Assembly: GCA_019634635.1 (NCBI GenBank)
Contig: JAHCBB010000014.1
Span: forward strand, 46,309-110,308
DNA length: 64,000 nucleotides
Direction: 5' to 3'
Source: Verrucomicrobiia bacterium
GTDB lineage: Bacteria; Verrucomicrobiota; Verrucomicrobiia; Limisphaerales; UBA9464
Shown: positions 41,940-51,452 of the stretch, one piece after another
How the letters are laid out: each line of letters starts with the position of its first letter
Numbering within the stretch: position 1 is the first letter of the stretch
Position numbers and translations under genes: made by a program
The notes under the pieces: generated by a model
What the model was told of the DNA's origin: nothing
Seen by the model: the letters and a program-made list of their open reading frames with translations, nothing else
Databases searched by the model: none

Positions 41940-42563
41940 GTGGAGTGGCTGGAGGAACTCAGAACCCGGCTGGCGCAGGCGGTCGGAGCCCCGATCGCGC
42001 TGGTAGCCAACCCCGCGGTTCCCGACCAGTCCTCCCTGGCTGTGGACCCGCTGCATGCCGTGGCGGCGGCGACGTTCCTTCGCGATTCAGCGGACCTCCG
42101 TTTTGACTACTGCTCCAACGCCACCGGTGTGGACTGGCCCGATCGAAAAGACACCGTGAAGCGCCTTCGGGTCGTGGATGGCGTCGAGAAGGAGGTCACG
42201 GAGACGGTCCACCGCCCCGGATATCTCGAGGCCGTGTATCACCTGTACTCGACGGTCCACCCAAGGGGACCCCTCGTAATCCGCCAGCGGACTTCGGATC
42301 GTGCCGCGGGCGCGGTGTTGTCCTCGCTCACCCCCGTCTGGCGGAGCTGTGAATTTCAGGAACGGGAGATCTTCGACCTGTTCGGGATCCGGTTCGAGGG
42401 GCATCCGGACCTGCGCCGCATCCTGATGTGGGACGGTTTCCTCGACCATCCGATGCGCAAGGACTACGAGGCGCCCGACGACTACGAATACGAACCCACG
42501 CCCCACGGCGATATCGCAGCCCGGGCCCGGCGCCATCAGCCAATTCCGGAGGGGACGTCATGA
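41940..42563 (+). CDS. nuoC: NADH-quinone oxidoreductase subunit C
   Basis: Part of the connecting arm of complex I, facing the cytoplasm. The 207-residue protein has the 30-kDa subunit signature: [46 protein letters not shown], then HPMRKDYE. The start is GTG at 41940 ([16 protein letters not shown]). It is the first gene of the nuo run here; nuoA and nuoB, which usually come before it, are absent upstream. The stop overlaps the nuoD ATG (ATGA). It is not fused to nuoD, unlike in E. coli. Confidence 0.95.
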   Translation: MEWLEELRTRLAQAVGAPIALVANPAVPDQSSLAVDPLHAVAAATFLRDSADLRFDYCSNATGVDWPDRKDTVKRLRVVDGVEKEVTETVHRPGYLEAVYHLYSTVHPRGPLVIRQRTSDRAAGAVLSSLTPVWRSCEFQEREIFDLFGIRFEGHPDLRRILMWDGFLDHPMRKDYEAPDDYEYEPTPHGDIAARARRHQPIPEGTS

Positions 42564-43729
42564 ACGCGCCGGCGGCGTCCGGCGGCTTCGAGCTGCGCTC
42601 CCGTTCAGGGGACCTGGAAGGCCAGGATCCCGCCGACCTGCTCGAGGTCTCGCTGGGGCCGCAACATCCGTCCACCCACGGGGTCTTCCGGATGAACGTC
42701 ACGCTCGACGGCGAGTCGGTGGTCACCCTGAAGCCTGTGTTCGGCTACCTGCACCGGAACCACGAGAAAATCGCCGAGGGAACCAGTTACCTGGCCTCGA
42801 TGCCGTACACGGACCGTCTGGACTACTTCTGCTCGCTGACGAACAACTGGGCCTATGCGCTCACCGTGGAGCGACTCGCCGGACTGCAGGTGCCGGAGCG
42901 GGCCGAGTACCTGCGCGTGATCACGGCAGAGCTCACCCGCCTCCAGAATCACGCGACAGTCTGCGGCTTCCTGCTGCAGGACATGGGGGCGCTCGGCACC
43001 CCGCTGATGTATGCGTTCCGTGAGCGTGAGCGGATCCTCGACTTGTTCGAATCGCTCACCGGGGCGCGGATGATGTGCAATTACATGCGGTTTGGCGGAT
43101 GCCGTTGCGACGCCCCGGCCGGCTGGATGGACCAGGTGCGCCAGGCCGTTGCCGGATTTGACCGGTTCCTCGACGAATTCGAGGCGCTGTTGTCGTCGAA
43201 CGAGATCCTCCTCGGCCGCACCCAGGGCATCGGTGTGCTGACCCCGGAACTGGCCATTGCCGCGGGGATCTCCGGCCCGATGGCCCGCGCCAGCGGCGTT
43301 CCCTGCGACGTCCGCAAGAAGGATCGCTACGGCATCTACGACCGCTTCGAGTTCCGGGTGCCCCTCGGGGATCATGGGGACGTCTTTGACCGCTACATGA
43401 TCCGGGTGCTGGAGATGCGGGAATCGCTCAAGATCCTGGGACCCGCCCTCCGGGACATACCGGAGGGACCCGTGATGGACCCCAAGGCGCGGCTGCGGGG
43501 GTTTCGTCCGAAGCCCGGCGAAGCCTACGGCCGCATCGAGTCCCCCAAGGGGGAACTGGGGTTCTACCTGATCAGCGACGGCAGCGCGAACCCGTACCGG
43601 TACCGGATACGCCCGCCCAGCTTCATCAACCTCACGGTGCTGGAGGACCTCTGTCGCGGCCACTCGGTGGCCGACACGGTGGTCATCCTCGGCAGTGTGG
43701 ACATCGTGCTGGGCGAGGTGGATCGTTAG
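42560..43729 (+). CDS. nuoD: NADH-quinone oxidoreductase subunit D
   Basis: The 49-kDa subunit forming most of the quinone-binding site. It has 389 residues from the ATG at 42560, which overlaps nuoC by 4 nt; the longer frame to 42428 is inside nuoC. Marks: [13 protein letters not shown] at the N-terminus with the quinone-site His, [35 protein letters not shown]-like [15 protein letters not shown], and a C-terminus ending in [10 protein letters not shown]. All regions are full length, and nuoI follows after 4 nt. Confidence 0.96.
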   Translation: MNAPAASGGFELRSRSGDLEGQDPADLLEVSLGPQHPSTHGVFRMNVTLDGESVVTLKPVFGYLHRNHEKIAEGTSYLASMPYTDRLDYFCSLTNNWAYALTVERLAGLQVPERAEYLRVITAELTRLQNHATVCGFLLQDMGALGTPLMYAFRERERILDLFESLTGARMMCNYMRFGGCRCDAPAGWMDQVRQAVAGFDRFLDEFEALLSSNEILLGRTQGIGVLTPELAIAAGISGPMARASGVPCDVRKKDRYGIYDRFEFRVPLGDHGDVFDRYMIRVLEMRESLKILGPALRDIPEGPVMDPKARLRGFRPKPGEAYGRIESPKGELGFYLISDGSANPYRYRIRPPSFINLTVLEDLCRGHSVADTVVILGSVDIVLGEVDR

Positions 43730-43733
43730 CGAA

Positions 43734-44321
43734 ATGCGTATGGTCGGAGGCGGCATCATCCGGGGGCTGGCGGTCACGGCCAGGAACTTTGTCGGGAGCT
43801 TCACGGACCCGGAGCGCCTCGTCACCGTCGAGTACCCGGAACAGCGCCTGCCCCCGAAGGAGAATGCGCGCCAGTTTCCATTCCTGGTGCATGATGGGGA
43901 CGATCCGGCAGCCGGGTTGCGCTGCGTCGCCTGCCAGATCTGCGAGAAGGAGTGCCCGCCCCAGTGCATCTTCATCGTCAAGAGCCGGACCAAAAAGCCG
44001 GATCATGTCGGCAAACCGCAACTGTATCCCGAGGTTTTCGACATTGACCTGTCGGTGTGCATGAGCTGCCAGATCTGCGTCGAGGTCTGTCCATTTGATG
44101 CGATCAAGATGGACCAGGAGTTCGAACTGGCGACCGCCGACCGCTTCCAGGGCCTGCTCCGCCACAAGGATCAACTCTGGCGTCCCAACGCCCACTTCCA
44201 GCGGCTGCATCCCACCGACGCCGCGGCCATTGACGCCCAACGGGAGCAGGAGACCGCCAAGGTGCGGGCCGCGGCTGCCCGCACCCCCGCGCCTGCACCG
44301 CCGGAGCCGCCGAAGGCATGA
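43734..44321 (+). CDS. nuoI: NADH-quinone oxidoreductase subunit I (two 4Fe-4S clusters)
   Basis: The ferredoxin-like subunit holding clusters N6a and N6b. It has 195 residues from the ATG at 43734 (MRMVGGGIIRG); a second ATG at 43740 is possible. Both cluster motifs are complete: C-V-A-C-Q-I-C-E-K-E-C-P and C-M-S-C-Q-I-C-V-E-V-C-P. The C-terminal tail of about 35 residues is Ala/Pro-rich. Gene order is D-I-H, whereas E. coli and most clusters have G-H-I. The nuoH ATG overlaps its stop (ATGA). Confidence 0.95.
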   Translation: MRMVGGGIIRGLAVTARNFVGSFTDPERLVTVEYPEQRLPPKENARQFPFLVHDGDDPAAGLRCVACQICEKECPPQCIFIVKSRTKKPDHVGKPQLYPEVFDIDLSVCMSCQICVEVCPFDAIKMDQEFELATADRFQGLLRHKDQLWRPNAHFQRLHPTDAAAIDAQREQETAKVRAAAARTPAPAPPEPPKA

Positions 44322-45496
44322 ACGCGCTGGACCAGATCTTCGTCACGAGCAAACACGCGCTGGTCGGGCTGTTCCCCGGCGAACTGCAGCCTTGGATCTC
44401 CGCGGTGGTGTCGGTCGGGGCCATCCTCGCGGTCTTCCCCCTGCTCTTCGCCCTCACCACCGTGGTGGAGCGCAAAACGCTGGCCCGCATGCAAAACCGC
44501 CCCGGGCCCAACCGCGTCGGTCCCGCGGGGTTCCTGCAGTTCGCGGCGGATGGCATCAAGTCGCTGACCAAGGAGGACATCGTGCCCCGCGCTGCAGACC
44601 GCCTCCTGCACTTTCTGGCGCCGCTGGTGGTGGTCGTCCCGCCGGTGCTGGCCTTTGCCGTACTCCCGGTCGGCCGCAACATGGTGGCGCTCGACCTGCC
44701 GGAGACGGGACTCCTGTTCTTCCTCATGGTCGGCACCGCGGTCGAACTCGGGGTCTTCATGGCCGGGTGGTCCAGCCACAACAAATACTCCTTGCTGGGC
44801 GCCATGCGGGCCCTGGCCCAACTCCTCAGCTATGAACTCCCGTTGGTGTTGTCCACGGTCACGGTGGTCATGCTCACCGGCTCCCTGTCGTTGGTCTCAA
44901 TCATTGAGCAGCAGGACCGCGTGGTTGGCGGCTTCCTCACCGGCTGGAATGTGTTCACGCCCTGGGGCGCAGCGGGAGCGCTGTTGTTCTTCATCGCCGC
45001 CATTGCCGAGGCCAACCGCTCACCGTTCGATCTGCCCGAGGCCGAATCCGAAATCGTCGCGGGCTATTTCACCGAGTACTCCGGCTTCAAGTTCGCCCTG
45101 TTTTTCCTTGGGGAATACCTTGGGCTGTTCGCGATCACAGGCCTCGGCATCACCCTGTTCCTCGGCGGCTGGCTGCCGCTGTTTCCATTCCTCGACTGGG
45201 TGCCATCCTGGATGTGGTTCTTCGGGAAGCTGGGCGGTCTGATGCTGGTGTTCATCTGGTTGCGGGGAACCCTGCCCCGGCTGCGCATGGACCAGCTCAT
45301 GCAGTTCGCCTGGCAGTTCCTTCTGCCCATGAGCCTCATCAACCTCGTCGTCGCCGGAGTGTGGCACTTCACCACACCGTGGCCGGCCGTGCTGCGGTGG
45401 GCGCTGGGCATCGCCCTGCTCGCCGGACCTTGGAGCCTCTATGCGCGGGCCTTCGCCACCCGCCACCCCGTGCGGCACTATCGTCACCTTGCCTAG
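44318..45496 (+). CDS. nuoH: NADH-quinone oxidoreductase subunit H
   Basis: The membrane subunit next to the quinone chamber, 392 residues with eight or more helices. Signature blocks: ERKTLARMQNRPGPNRVGPAGFLQ (first cytoplasmic loop), DGIKSLTKEDIVP, AEANRSPFDLPEAESEIVAGYFTEYSG, and WLRGTLPRLRMDQLM. The ATG overlaps nuoI (ATGA). It is full length with no unusual features apart from a slightly longer C-terminus. Confidence 0.96.
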   Translation: MNALDQIFVTSKHALVGLFPGELQPWISAVVSVGAILAVFPLLFALTTVVERKTLARMQNRPGPNRVGPAGFLQFAADGIKSLTKEDIVPRAADRLLHFLAPLVVVVPPVLAFAVLPVGRNMVALDLPETGLLFFLMVGTAVELGVFMAGWSSHNKYSLLGAMRALAQLLSYELPLVLSTVTVVMLTGSLSLVSIIEQQDRVVGGFLTGWNVFTPWGAAGALLFFIAAIAEANRSPFDLPEAESEIVAGYFTEYSGFKFALFFLGEYLGLFAITGLGITLFLGGWLPLFPFLDWVPSWMWFFGKLGGLMLVFIWLRGTLPRLRMDQLMQFAWQFLLPMSLINLVVAGVWHFTTPWPAVLRWALGIALLAGPWSLYARAFATRHPVRHYRHLA

Positions 45497-45503
45497 ACTT
45501 CAT

Positions 45504-46025
45504 ATGACCCTCTCCTTTGCCCTGCTCACCGGACTGGTCCTTGGCGCGGCCCTGGCCGCCGTGACGTGCCGCAACCGGGTCCATGCCGGCCTCTGGCTGG
45601 CGGTGAGTCTCGTCGGACTGGCGCTGGTGTTTCTCCGGCTCGGCGCGGAGTTCCTCGGGTTCATCCAGATCTTGGTCTACGTCGGGGCCGTCGCCGTCCT
45701 GGTGGTGTTTGCCATCCTCCTCACGCGTCGCGTGGAACGGCCCCGGGAACGGATCGCCAATGACCCGGTGTCCGCGGGCCTCATCGCCCTTGCCCTGTTT
45801 GCCCTGATCGCCGGGGCGCTGGTGTCCGATCCTGCAGCCCTGCCTCAGGCGCCACACATCCCGCCGCCGGACCTCGCCGTGCGGGCGCTTGGGGACCGGC
45901 TGTTCCGGGACTACATCCTGCCGGTTCAGGCGGTCGGGCTTCTGCTCACCGCCGCCCTGATCGGCGCGGCCGTCATCGCGATGCCTCCCCCGCCCCCAAG
46001 CGCCACCGCCCACCGCAAACCCTGA
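45504..46025 (+). CDS. nuoJ: NADH-quinone oxidoreductase subunit J
   Basis: A 173-residue membrane subunit with five helices, which includes the pi-bulge helix linking quinone chemistry to the pump arm. The helix-3 motif FLGFIQILVYVGAVAVLVVFAI is clear. It starts MTLSFALL at the ATG at 45504, 7 nt after nuoH; the extension to 45441 shadows nuoH. The C-terminus is Pro-rich and polar. nuoK follows after 8 nt. Confidence 0.93.
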   Translation: MTLSFALLTGLVLGAALAAVTCRNRVHAGLWLAVSLVGLALVFLRLGAEFLGFIQILVYVGAVAVLVVFAILLTRRVERPRERIANDPVSAGLIALALFALIAGALVSDPAALPQAPHIPPPDLAVRALGDRLFRDYILPVQAVGLLLTAALIGAAVIAMPPPPPSATAHRKP

Positions 46026-46033
46026 GCCGCCAC

Positions 46034-46345
46034 ATGTCCCCGCTTGTCCTGCACCTGCTGCTGGCCTCCGCCCTGTTCGCCATCGGTCTTGCCGGCGCGC
46101 TGGCGCGGCGCAACGCCATCATGGTCCTGATCGGCATTGAGCTCATGCTCAATGCGGCGAACCTCAACTTCATCACGTTCTGGAGATACGGCCCGAATCC
46201 GGAGTCGCTTCAGGGCCCCCTGTTCGCGTTGTTCGCCATCGCAGTGGCCGCCGCCGAGGCGGCCGTGGGTCTGGCGCTGATCATCGCCATCCATCGGCGC
46301 TACCGCACGACGGAGGTTGAGGACCTCCACCGCTTGAACGGCTAG
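46034..46345 (+). CDS. nuoK: NADH-quinone oxidoreductase subunit K
   Basis: A 103-residue three-helix subunit related to MrpC. The conserved buried Glu residues are present in IGIELMLNAANLNF (helix 2) and AAAEAAVGLALI (helix 3). It is the usual size for NuoK. nuoL begins 11 nt downstream. Confidence 0.95.
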   Translation: MSPLVLHLLLASALFAIGLAGALARRNAIMVLIGIELMLNAANLNFITFWRYGPNPESLQGPLFALFAIAVAAAEAAVGLALIIAIHRRYRTTEVEDLHRLNG

Positions 46346-46356
46346 ACGCCCGGCCC

Positions 46357-48399
46357 ATGGAGTTTGTCGTCCGTCACCTCTGGCTCATCGCCATGCTGCC
46401 CCTCGTGGCGGCCGCCATCGGCGCCTGCCTGCCTTGCGGCGCCCGGCGGATCGCGGGCGGATTGGCTGTCGCCTCCATGGCCGCCGCCACCGGGCTCGCG
46501 GCAATCGCCTTTGCCGCCACCTTGGGCGGAGACTCCCCGGGCGGTTTCCGCGCGGTCCGGAACCTCCCCTGGTTTGAGGCCGGCAGCCTGACGGTGTCCA
46601 TCGGCTGGCTGCTCGATCCCCTGGGCGCCTCGATGCTCCTGATGATCACCCTCGTGGGCACCCTGATCGTCCTGTTCAGCACCGGCTATATGGCCGACGA
46701 CCCCCGGGGGGTCCGTTTCTTCGGGTTCCTGTCCCTGTTCGCCGCCGCGATGCTGGGACTGGTGTTGTCCAACAGCCTCATGCTGCTGTTCATCTGCTGG
46801 GAACTCGTGGGGCTGGCGTCGTATTTGTTGATTGGCTTCTGGTTCACCCGCCCCGCCGCGGCCGCCGCAGCCCGCAAGGCGTTTCTCACCACCCGAATCG
46901 GCGACCTTGGGTTCCTGATCGGACTCCTCTGGCTCTACGCCGAAACCGGCACGCTGCTGATGTACGATGACGGGGGGGGCTGTCTCGAGCCGGCGGCGCT
47001 GTCCGGACTTGCCGGGCGCATCACCGCCAGCGGCATGGCGTTGGGCACCGCCATCGCCCTGCTCCTGTTCTGCGGGGCCATTGGCAAATCGGGTCAGGTA
47101 CCCCTGCACGTTTGGCTGCCCGACGCGATGGAGGGACCCACGCCCGTCAGCGCCCTCATCCATGCCGCCACCATGGTCGCCGCCGGCGTCTTCCTGATGG
47201 CCCGCGTGTATCCGCTGGCGGCACTGGATGCCACCGCCGGGTCTCCGGGAACGACCCTCGTGGTCGTGACCTGGGTGGGGGTGGTGACAGCGCTGTTCGG
47301 GGCGCTCACCGCGGTGGCGCAGACGGACATCAAGCGCATCCTCGCCTACTCAACCGTCTCACAACTGGGCTTCATGATGATGGGCCTCGGCGCGGGAGGA
47401 CCGGCCGTGGGCATGCTCCACCTCCTCACCCACGCCTTCTTCAAGGCCCTGCTCTTCCTCGGGGCCGGATCGGTGATCCACGGATGCCACCACGAGCAGG
47501 ACATCCGTCGCCTGGGCGGGCTGCGCCGCCTGCAACCGTGGACCTTCGCCACCTACGCCGTCGGCATGATGGCGCTATCCGGAGTGCCCATCCTGTTTTC
47601 AGGGTACTGGAGCAAGGACGCCATCCTGCATGCGCTTGCCGGCTGGCCGGTCTCCCGGCTGCCATTCGTCATCGGCCTGTTCGCTGCGGTCGTCACCGCC
47701 TTCTACATGACCCGTCAGATGGCGTACGTCTTCTTCGGAGCTCCGAGGTCTGCCGCGGCGGCGGCGGCCCATGAAAGTCCCCGGGTGATGATCCTGCCCC
47801 TCGTGGTGCTTGCGGGCGCCACCGTCGCCCTGAGCCTCGTGGTCACCCCGTTTCATCCATGGCTGGAGCACTATCTGGGCGGTGCCCACCTCCAGAGTTC
47901 GGAGACCGGATCCGGCAGCCCCTGGGGATTGCTGCTGCTCTCCGCCCTGCTGAGCGCCACCGGCATCGGCCTGGGCGGGTATTGCTATCGCGGGATTCCG
48001 GGAAGCCGCGCCGACCACGACCCATTGTCGGTCCGCTATCCCCGCGCCTTCCGCGTCCTGGAGCAGCGATTTTCGGTGGATGAATTTTACGAGGCCACGG
48101 TCGTGCGATGGACCCGCGCGGCGGGCTGGCTGGCCGCGACCCTGGACCGTGGCCTTGCAGATTCCATACGCGACCTGGCCGCCTTTGGTGCTGCAGCGGG
48201 TGCCTGGCTGACGCGCACCGTGGATCAGGGAGTGATCAACGCGAGCTTCGACGACGGCTGCCACGCGGTGCGTGAGTCCGGGACCGTGTTGTCGCGATGG
48301 CACGACGGCCGGGTCCAGCGCTGGCTCCGGGTGGTGATCATGGCAATCGTGCTGCTCCTGCTCGGTCTTTGGATGCTACGGGGGCCTCGTCCGGTATGA
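46357..48399 (+). CDS. nuoL: NADH-quinone oxidoreductase subunit L with extended lateral helix region
   Basis: The distal antiporter-like pump subunit. At 680 residues it is longer than the E. coli protein (613). Pumping residues are present: the TM5 Glu in CWELVGLASY, the TM7 Lys in GKSGQVPLHVWLPDAMEGPTPVS, and the TM12 Lys in SGYWSKDAIL. The extra length lies mostly after DEFYE (residue 575): about 88 residues precede the last membrane helix, some 30 more than I recall for E. coli. Inside it a motif repeats at a 26-residue interval: TLDRGLADS (Asp597) and TVDQGVINA (Asp623). This suggests a lengthened lateral helix bridging an extra subunit, fitting the second NuoM gene downstream. Confidence 0.95.
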   Translation: MEFVVRHLWLIAMLPLVAAAIGACLPCGARRIAGGLAVASMAAATGLAAIAFAATLGGDSPGGFRAVRNLPWFEAGSLTVSIGWLLDPLGASMLLMITLVGTLIVLFSTGYMADDPRGVRFFGFLSLFAAAMLGLVLSNSLMLLFICWELVGLASYLLIGFWFTRPAAAAAARKAFLTTRIGDLGFLIGLLWLYAETGTLLMYDDGGGCLEPAALSGLAGRITASGMALGTAIALLLFCGAIGKSGQVPLHVWLPDAMEGPTPVSALIHAATMVAAGVFLMARVYPLAALDATAGSPGTTLVVVTWVGVVTALFGALTAVAQTDIKRILAYSTVSQLGFMMMGLGAGGPAVGMLHLLTHAFFKALLFLGAGSVIHGCHHEQDIRRLGGLRRLQPWTFATYAVGMMALSGVPILFSGYWSKDAILHALAGWPVSRLPFVIGLFAAVVTAFYMTRQMAYVFFGAPRSAAAAAAHESPRVMILPLVVLAGATVALSLVVTPFHPWLEHYLGGAHLQSSETGSGSPWGLLLLSALLSATGIGLGGYCYRGIPGSRADHDPLSVRYPRAFRVLEQRFSVDEFYEATVVRWTRAAGWLAATLDRGLADSIRDLAAFGAAAGAWLTRTVDQGVINASFDDGCHAVRESGTVLSRWHDGRVQRWLRVVIMAIVLLLLGLWMLRGPRPV

Positions 48400-49958
48400 A
48401 CTCCCTGCCCGCCCTCAGCCTGCTCACGGCAACCCCACTGCTCGGGGCGGTCATCCTGTCGCTGCTGCGGACGGCGAACGCCGCGGTGGTGCTGCGGGTC
48501 AGCCTCGCCGCCAGCCTGCTGGCCACCGTCCAGGTGGTTGCGCTGCTCGCGAGGTTCGATACGGCCTCGGGAACGCTCCAGTTCATTGAACGTCTCGACT
48601 GGATGCCAACCCTCGGCGTCAGCTACTTCGTCGCGCTCGACGGCATCAACCTCCTTCCGGTCCTGATGACCGTGCTGCTGGTGCCCTTCACCCTCGCGGT
48701 CACCGGTGTGCCGGCGGACCGACCCCGGCTCTACGGCATCCTGATCCTCCTGCTCGAAGGCGGCCTGCTGGGAAACTTCACCGCGCTGAATTTCATCCAC
48801 TGGTTCCTGTACTGGGAACTTGGGCTCATTCCGGCGTGGTTTCTCGTCCGGCTCTGGGGCGGCCCGGGCGCCCGACCGGCCTCCGACCAGTTCTTCCTCT
48901 TTACGCTTGCCGGAAGCGTCGCGCTGCTGGTGGCGTTCCTCGCGCTGCTCCCGGGAGCCCGTACGCTGGACCTGCCGCAACTCGCCGAACTCGGCCGCTC
49001 CGGAAGGCTCATTCCCGCGGCGGCTGCGGGGCTGTCCTGGACCGGACTCGACGCCACTCATTTGGGAACCGTGCTGTTCCTCGCCGCATTCGCAGGACTC
49101 GCGGTGAAGGTCCCGCTTGTGCCGTTCCACACCTGGCTTCCCGACACGTATGCCGAGGCGCCCACCGGCGTCACGATGCTGCTGACCGGCGCCCTGTCCA
49201 AGATGGGCGTGTACGGATTCCTTCGCGTGCTGGCGCCGGTCTTCCCCGGGGAGCTGCGTGCCCTGCTGGGCCCGCTGCTCGCATTGACCGTGGCGTCCAT
49301 CGTGCTGCCGGCACTCATGGCCCTGGCGCAACAGGACCTCAAACGGCTGCTGGCGTACTCCTCGGTCAACCACCTCGGGTACTGCCTGCTGGGCCTGTTT
49401 GCAGTTCTGGATCCGGCGCCCGCCACCCCGGCCTGGGACCGGGAACGCAGCGCCGCGATGTCCGGGGCCCTGCTGCAACTCTTCAACCACGGCATCAACG
49501 CCGCCCTCCTGTTCGGCGTCGTGGCCCTGATCGAGCGGCGATCCGGCGGACGCCGCGGCCTCGACGACTTCGGGGGGCTGCGCGTCCGCGCCCCGGTCCT
49601 GTCCGGCATCGCCGGTGTCGCCCTGTTTGCCTCGCTTGGCCTGCCGGGCCTGTCCGGTTTTGTCGGCGAATTCCTCGTGTTCAAAGGAGCCTTCGCCCTC
49701 GTCCCGGGTGCGGCCGTCCTGGCGGTGCCCGGACTGTTCCTCACAGCGATGTTTCTGCTGACGCTGTACCAGCGCGTCTTCAACGGTCCCTTGAATCCCG
49801 CCTGGGTGGCATTTCCCGACCTGACCCGTCGCGAGGTGCTGGTGCTGGCGCCGGCGGTGCTCCTTCTGGTGCTGCCCGGCGTCCTGCCGCACCTGCTCCT
49901 CCGGTGGGTCAACGCCAGCGTCGTCCGCCACATCGCCCAATTGCTTCCCGGCACCTGA
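48396..49958 (+). CDS. nuoM: NADH-quinone oxidoreductase subunit M, first copy
   Basis: A 520-residue antiporter-like subunit from the ATG at 48396, overlapping nuoL (ATGA). All pump-site residues are seen: the TM5 Glu in YWELGLIPAWFLV, TM7 K238 in LAVKVPLVPFHTWLPDTYAEAPTG, the TM8 Lys in TGALSKMGVYG, and the TM12 Glu in GFVGEFLVFKG. It is therefore the canonical copy. The frame upstream to 48297 lies within nuoL and is not used. The second copy starts 3 nt after its stop. Confidence 0.95.
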   Translation: MNSLPALSLLTATPLLGAVILSLLRTANAAVVLRVSLAASLLATVQVVALLARFDTASGTLQFIERLDWMPTLGVSYFVALDGINLLPVLMTVLLVPFTLAVTGVPADRPRLYGILILLLEGGLLGNFTALNFIHWFLYWELGLIPAWFLVRLWGGPGARPASDQFFLFTLAGSVALLVAFLALLPGARTLDLPQLAELGRSGRLIPAAAAGLSWTGLDATHLGTVLFLAAFAGLAVKVPLVPFHTWLPDTYAEAPTGVTMLLTGALSKMGVYGFLRVLAPVFPGELRALLGPLLALTVASIVLPALMALAQQDLKRLLAYSSVNHLGYCLLGLFAVLDPAPATPAWDRERSAAMSGALLQLFNHGINAALLFGVVALIERRSGGRRGLDDFGGLRVRAPVLSGIAGVALFASLGLPGLSGFVGEFLVFKGAFALVPGAAVLAVPGLFLTAMFLLTLYQRVFNGPLNPAWVAFPDLTRREVLVLAPAVLLLVLPGVLPHLLLRWVNASVVRHIAQLLPGT

Positions 49959-49961
49959 CCC

Positions 49962-51446
49962 ATGCTCGCCTGGCCCCTATTTCTCAGCTTGCTCGGCGCT
50001 GCGGTGCTCCCGCTGATTCCCCGCGGCAACCCGCGGGCCCCGAGGGCCGTGGCGTTGGGCGTCGGGCTGGCGGGACTGGCTGCCGTGGTCGCCTCGGTGC
50101 TTCAGAACCCGCCAGGCGCGCATCCGGTGACCCTGATGCGGTGCGACTGGATCCCGGGCTGGGGGGCGCAGTTCCACCTCGCCGCGGACGGCATCAGCGC
50201 CACGCTGGTGCTGCTGACCGCGGTGGCCGCCGTGGCCGGCGTGCTGTTTTCCTGGAACGTGGAGGATCGTCCCCGCGAGTTCTTCGCCCTCTACCTCGTC
50301 CTGGTTGGGGCGGTTCATGGCGTGTTTCTGAGCTGGGATCTTCTCCTGTTTTTCGTCTTCTACGAGCTGGCCATCATCCCCAAGTACCTCCTGATCGTTT
50401 CGTGGGGCTCCACCCGGCGCGAGTACGCCGCCATGAAGCTGGCCCTGTATTCGTTCCTGGGATCTGCCGCCGTCCTCGTCGGCCTGATCACGGTGTTCGC
50501 CGCCAGCGGCCAGGGGTCCTTTGATCTTTCGGTCCTGGCCCGCCACCCGGTCTCCGGGACGATTCAGGGTTGGGCATTCCCGGTGTTGTTTACCGGGTTT
50601 GCCGTTCTGGCGGGACTCTGGCCGTTCCACACGTGGGCCCCCACCGGCCATGTCGCCGCGCCCACCGCGGCCTCGATGCTGCTCGCCGGGGTGATCATGA
50701 AGCTCGGGGCCTACGGATGCCTCCGAATTGCCCTGCCCCTGTTGCCCGAGGGAGCACGCGACTGGCGGATGATTTTCGGCACGCTGGCGGTGATCGGCAT
50801 CGTGTGGGGTGCCCTCGTCGCCCTGCGACAGCGCGACTTCAAGTTCGTCATCGGCTACTCCAGCGTCAGCCACATGGGTTTCGTGCTGCTTGGGATTGCC
50901 GCAGCCACGCCCGACGGCCTCGCCGGCGCGGTGCTCCAGATGGTCTCCCACGGGGTGATCGCCGGGCTCCTGTTCGGCGTCGTCGGCCGGATGGTTTACG
51001 ACCGCACCCACACCCGTGACCTCGATGAACTCGCCCGCTTCGGACTGGGCCGCACATTGCCCGGGGTCGCCATCGTCTTTGTGATCGCCGGTCTGGCCTC
51101 GATGGGGTTGCCCGGGTTCAGCGGGTTCGTTGCCGAAGTCCACGTCCTGCTTGGCACGTGGCCGGTGTCCGGCCGCCTGGTCGCTGTTGCCGGTCTGGGA
51201 ATCGTCCTGGGCGTCGCCTACACCCTGAGGACCATTCACCTTGCGTTCTTCGCTGGCGACGCAGCAGCGGCGGCGTCCGCACCCCCGCCGCTTCCCACGG
51301 TGACCCTGCCCGAAAAGCTGGGGGCATGCCTGCTGGTCGCGGGAACGCTTGGGCTGGGCCTTTTTCCCCGGGGAATTCTCGACTGGATCCAGCCCGTGCT
51401 CTCGGGCCCGTTGTTTGAGGGGCTGCGGCGGGCCCTCGGCACCTGA
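49962..51446 (+). CDS. Second NuoM-like antiporter subunit lacking the TM7 Lys
   Basis: A 494-residue NuoM paralogue directly behind nuoM. It keeps the TM5 Glu (FYELAIIPKYLL), the TM8 Lys (LAGVIMKLGAYG) and the TM12 Glu (FSGFVAEVHVLLG). The helix-7 Lys is replaced: ungapped alignment of GFAVLAGLWPFHTW with GFAxKVPLxPFHTW puts Leu216 (codon 50607-50609) at that place, and the following WLPD and EAPT have become WAPT and AAPT. Sequence identity with the first copy is low outside motifs, so this is an old paralogue and not a recent duplicate. Two NuoM genes between nuoL and nuoN define the 2M-type complex I described by Chadwick and co-workers (recalled). nuoN follows after 6 nt. Confidence 0.93.
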   Translation: MLAWPLFLSLLGAAVLPLIPRGNPRAPRAVALGVGLAGLAAVVASVLQNPPGAHPVTLMRCDWIPGWGAQFHLAADGISATLVLLTAVAAVAGVLFSWNVEDRPREFFALYLVLVGAVHGVFLSWDLLLFFVFYELAIIPKYLLIVSWGSTRREYAAMKLALYSFLGSAAVLVGLITVFAASGQGSFDLSVLARHPVSGTIQGWAFPVLFTGFAVLAGLWPFHTWAPTGHVAAPTAASMLLAGVIMKLGAYGCLRIALPLLPEGARDWRMIFGTLAVIGIVWGALVALRQRDFKFVIGYSSVSHMGFVLLGIAAATPDGLAGAVLQMVSHGVIAGLLFGVVGRMVYDRTHTRDLDELARFGLGRTLPGVAIVFVIAGLASMGLPGFSGFVAEVHVLLGTWPVSGRLVAVAGLGIVLGVAYTLRTIHLAFFAGDAAAAASAPPPLPTVTLPEKLGACLLVAGTLGLGLFPRGILDWIQPVLSGPLFEGLRRALGT

Positions 51447-51452
51447 GTTCCC

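Noticed and set aside
49962..51446. Second nuoM as a recent or assembly duplication
   Set aside because: The two copies differ throughout and in key residues, so they are old paralogues.
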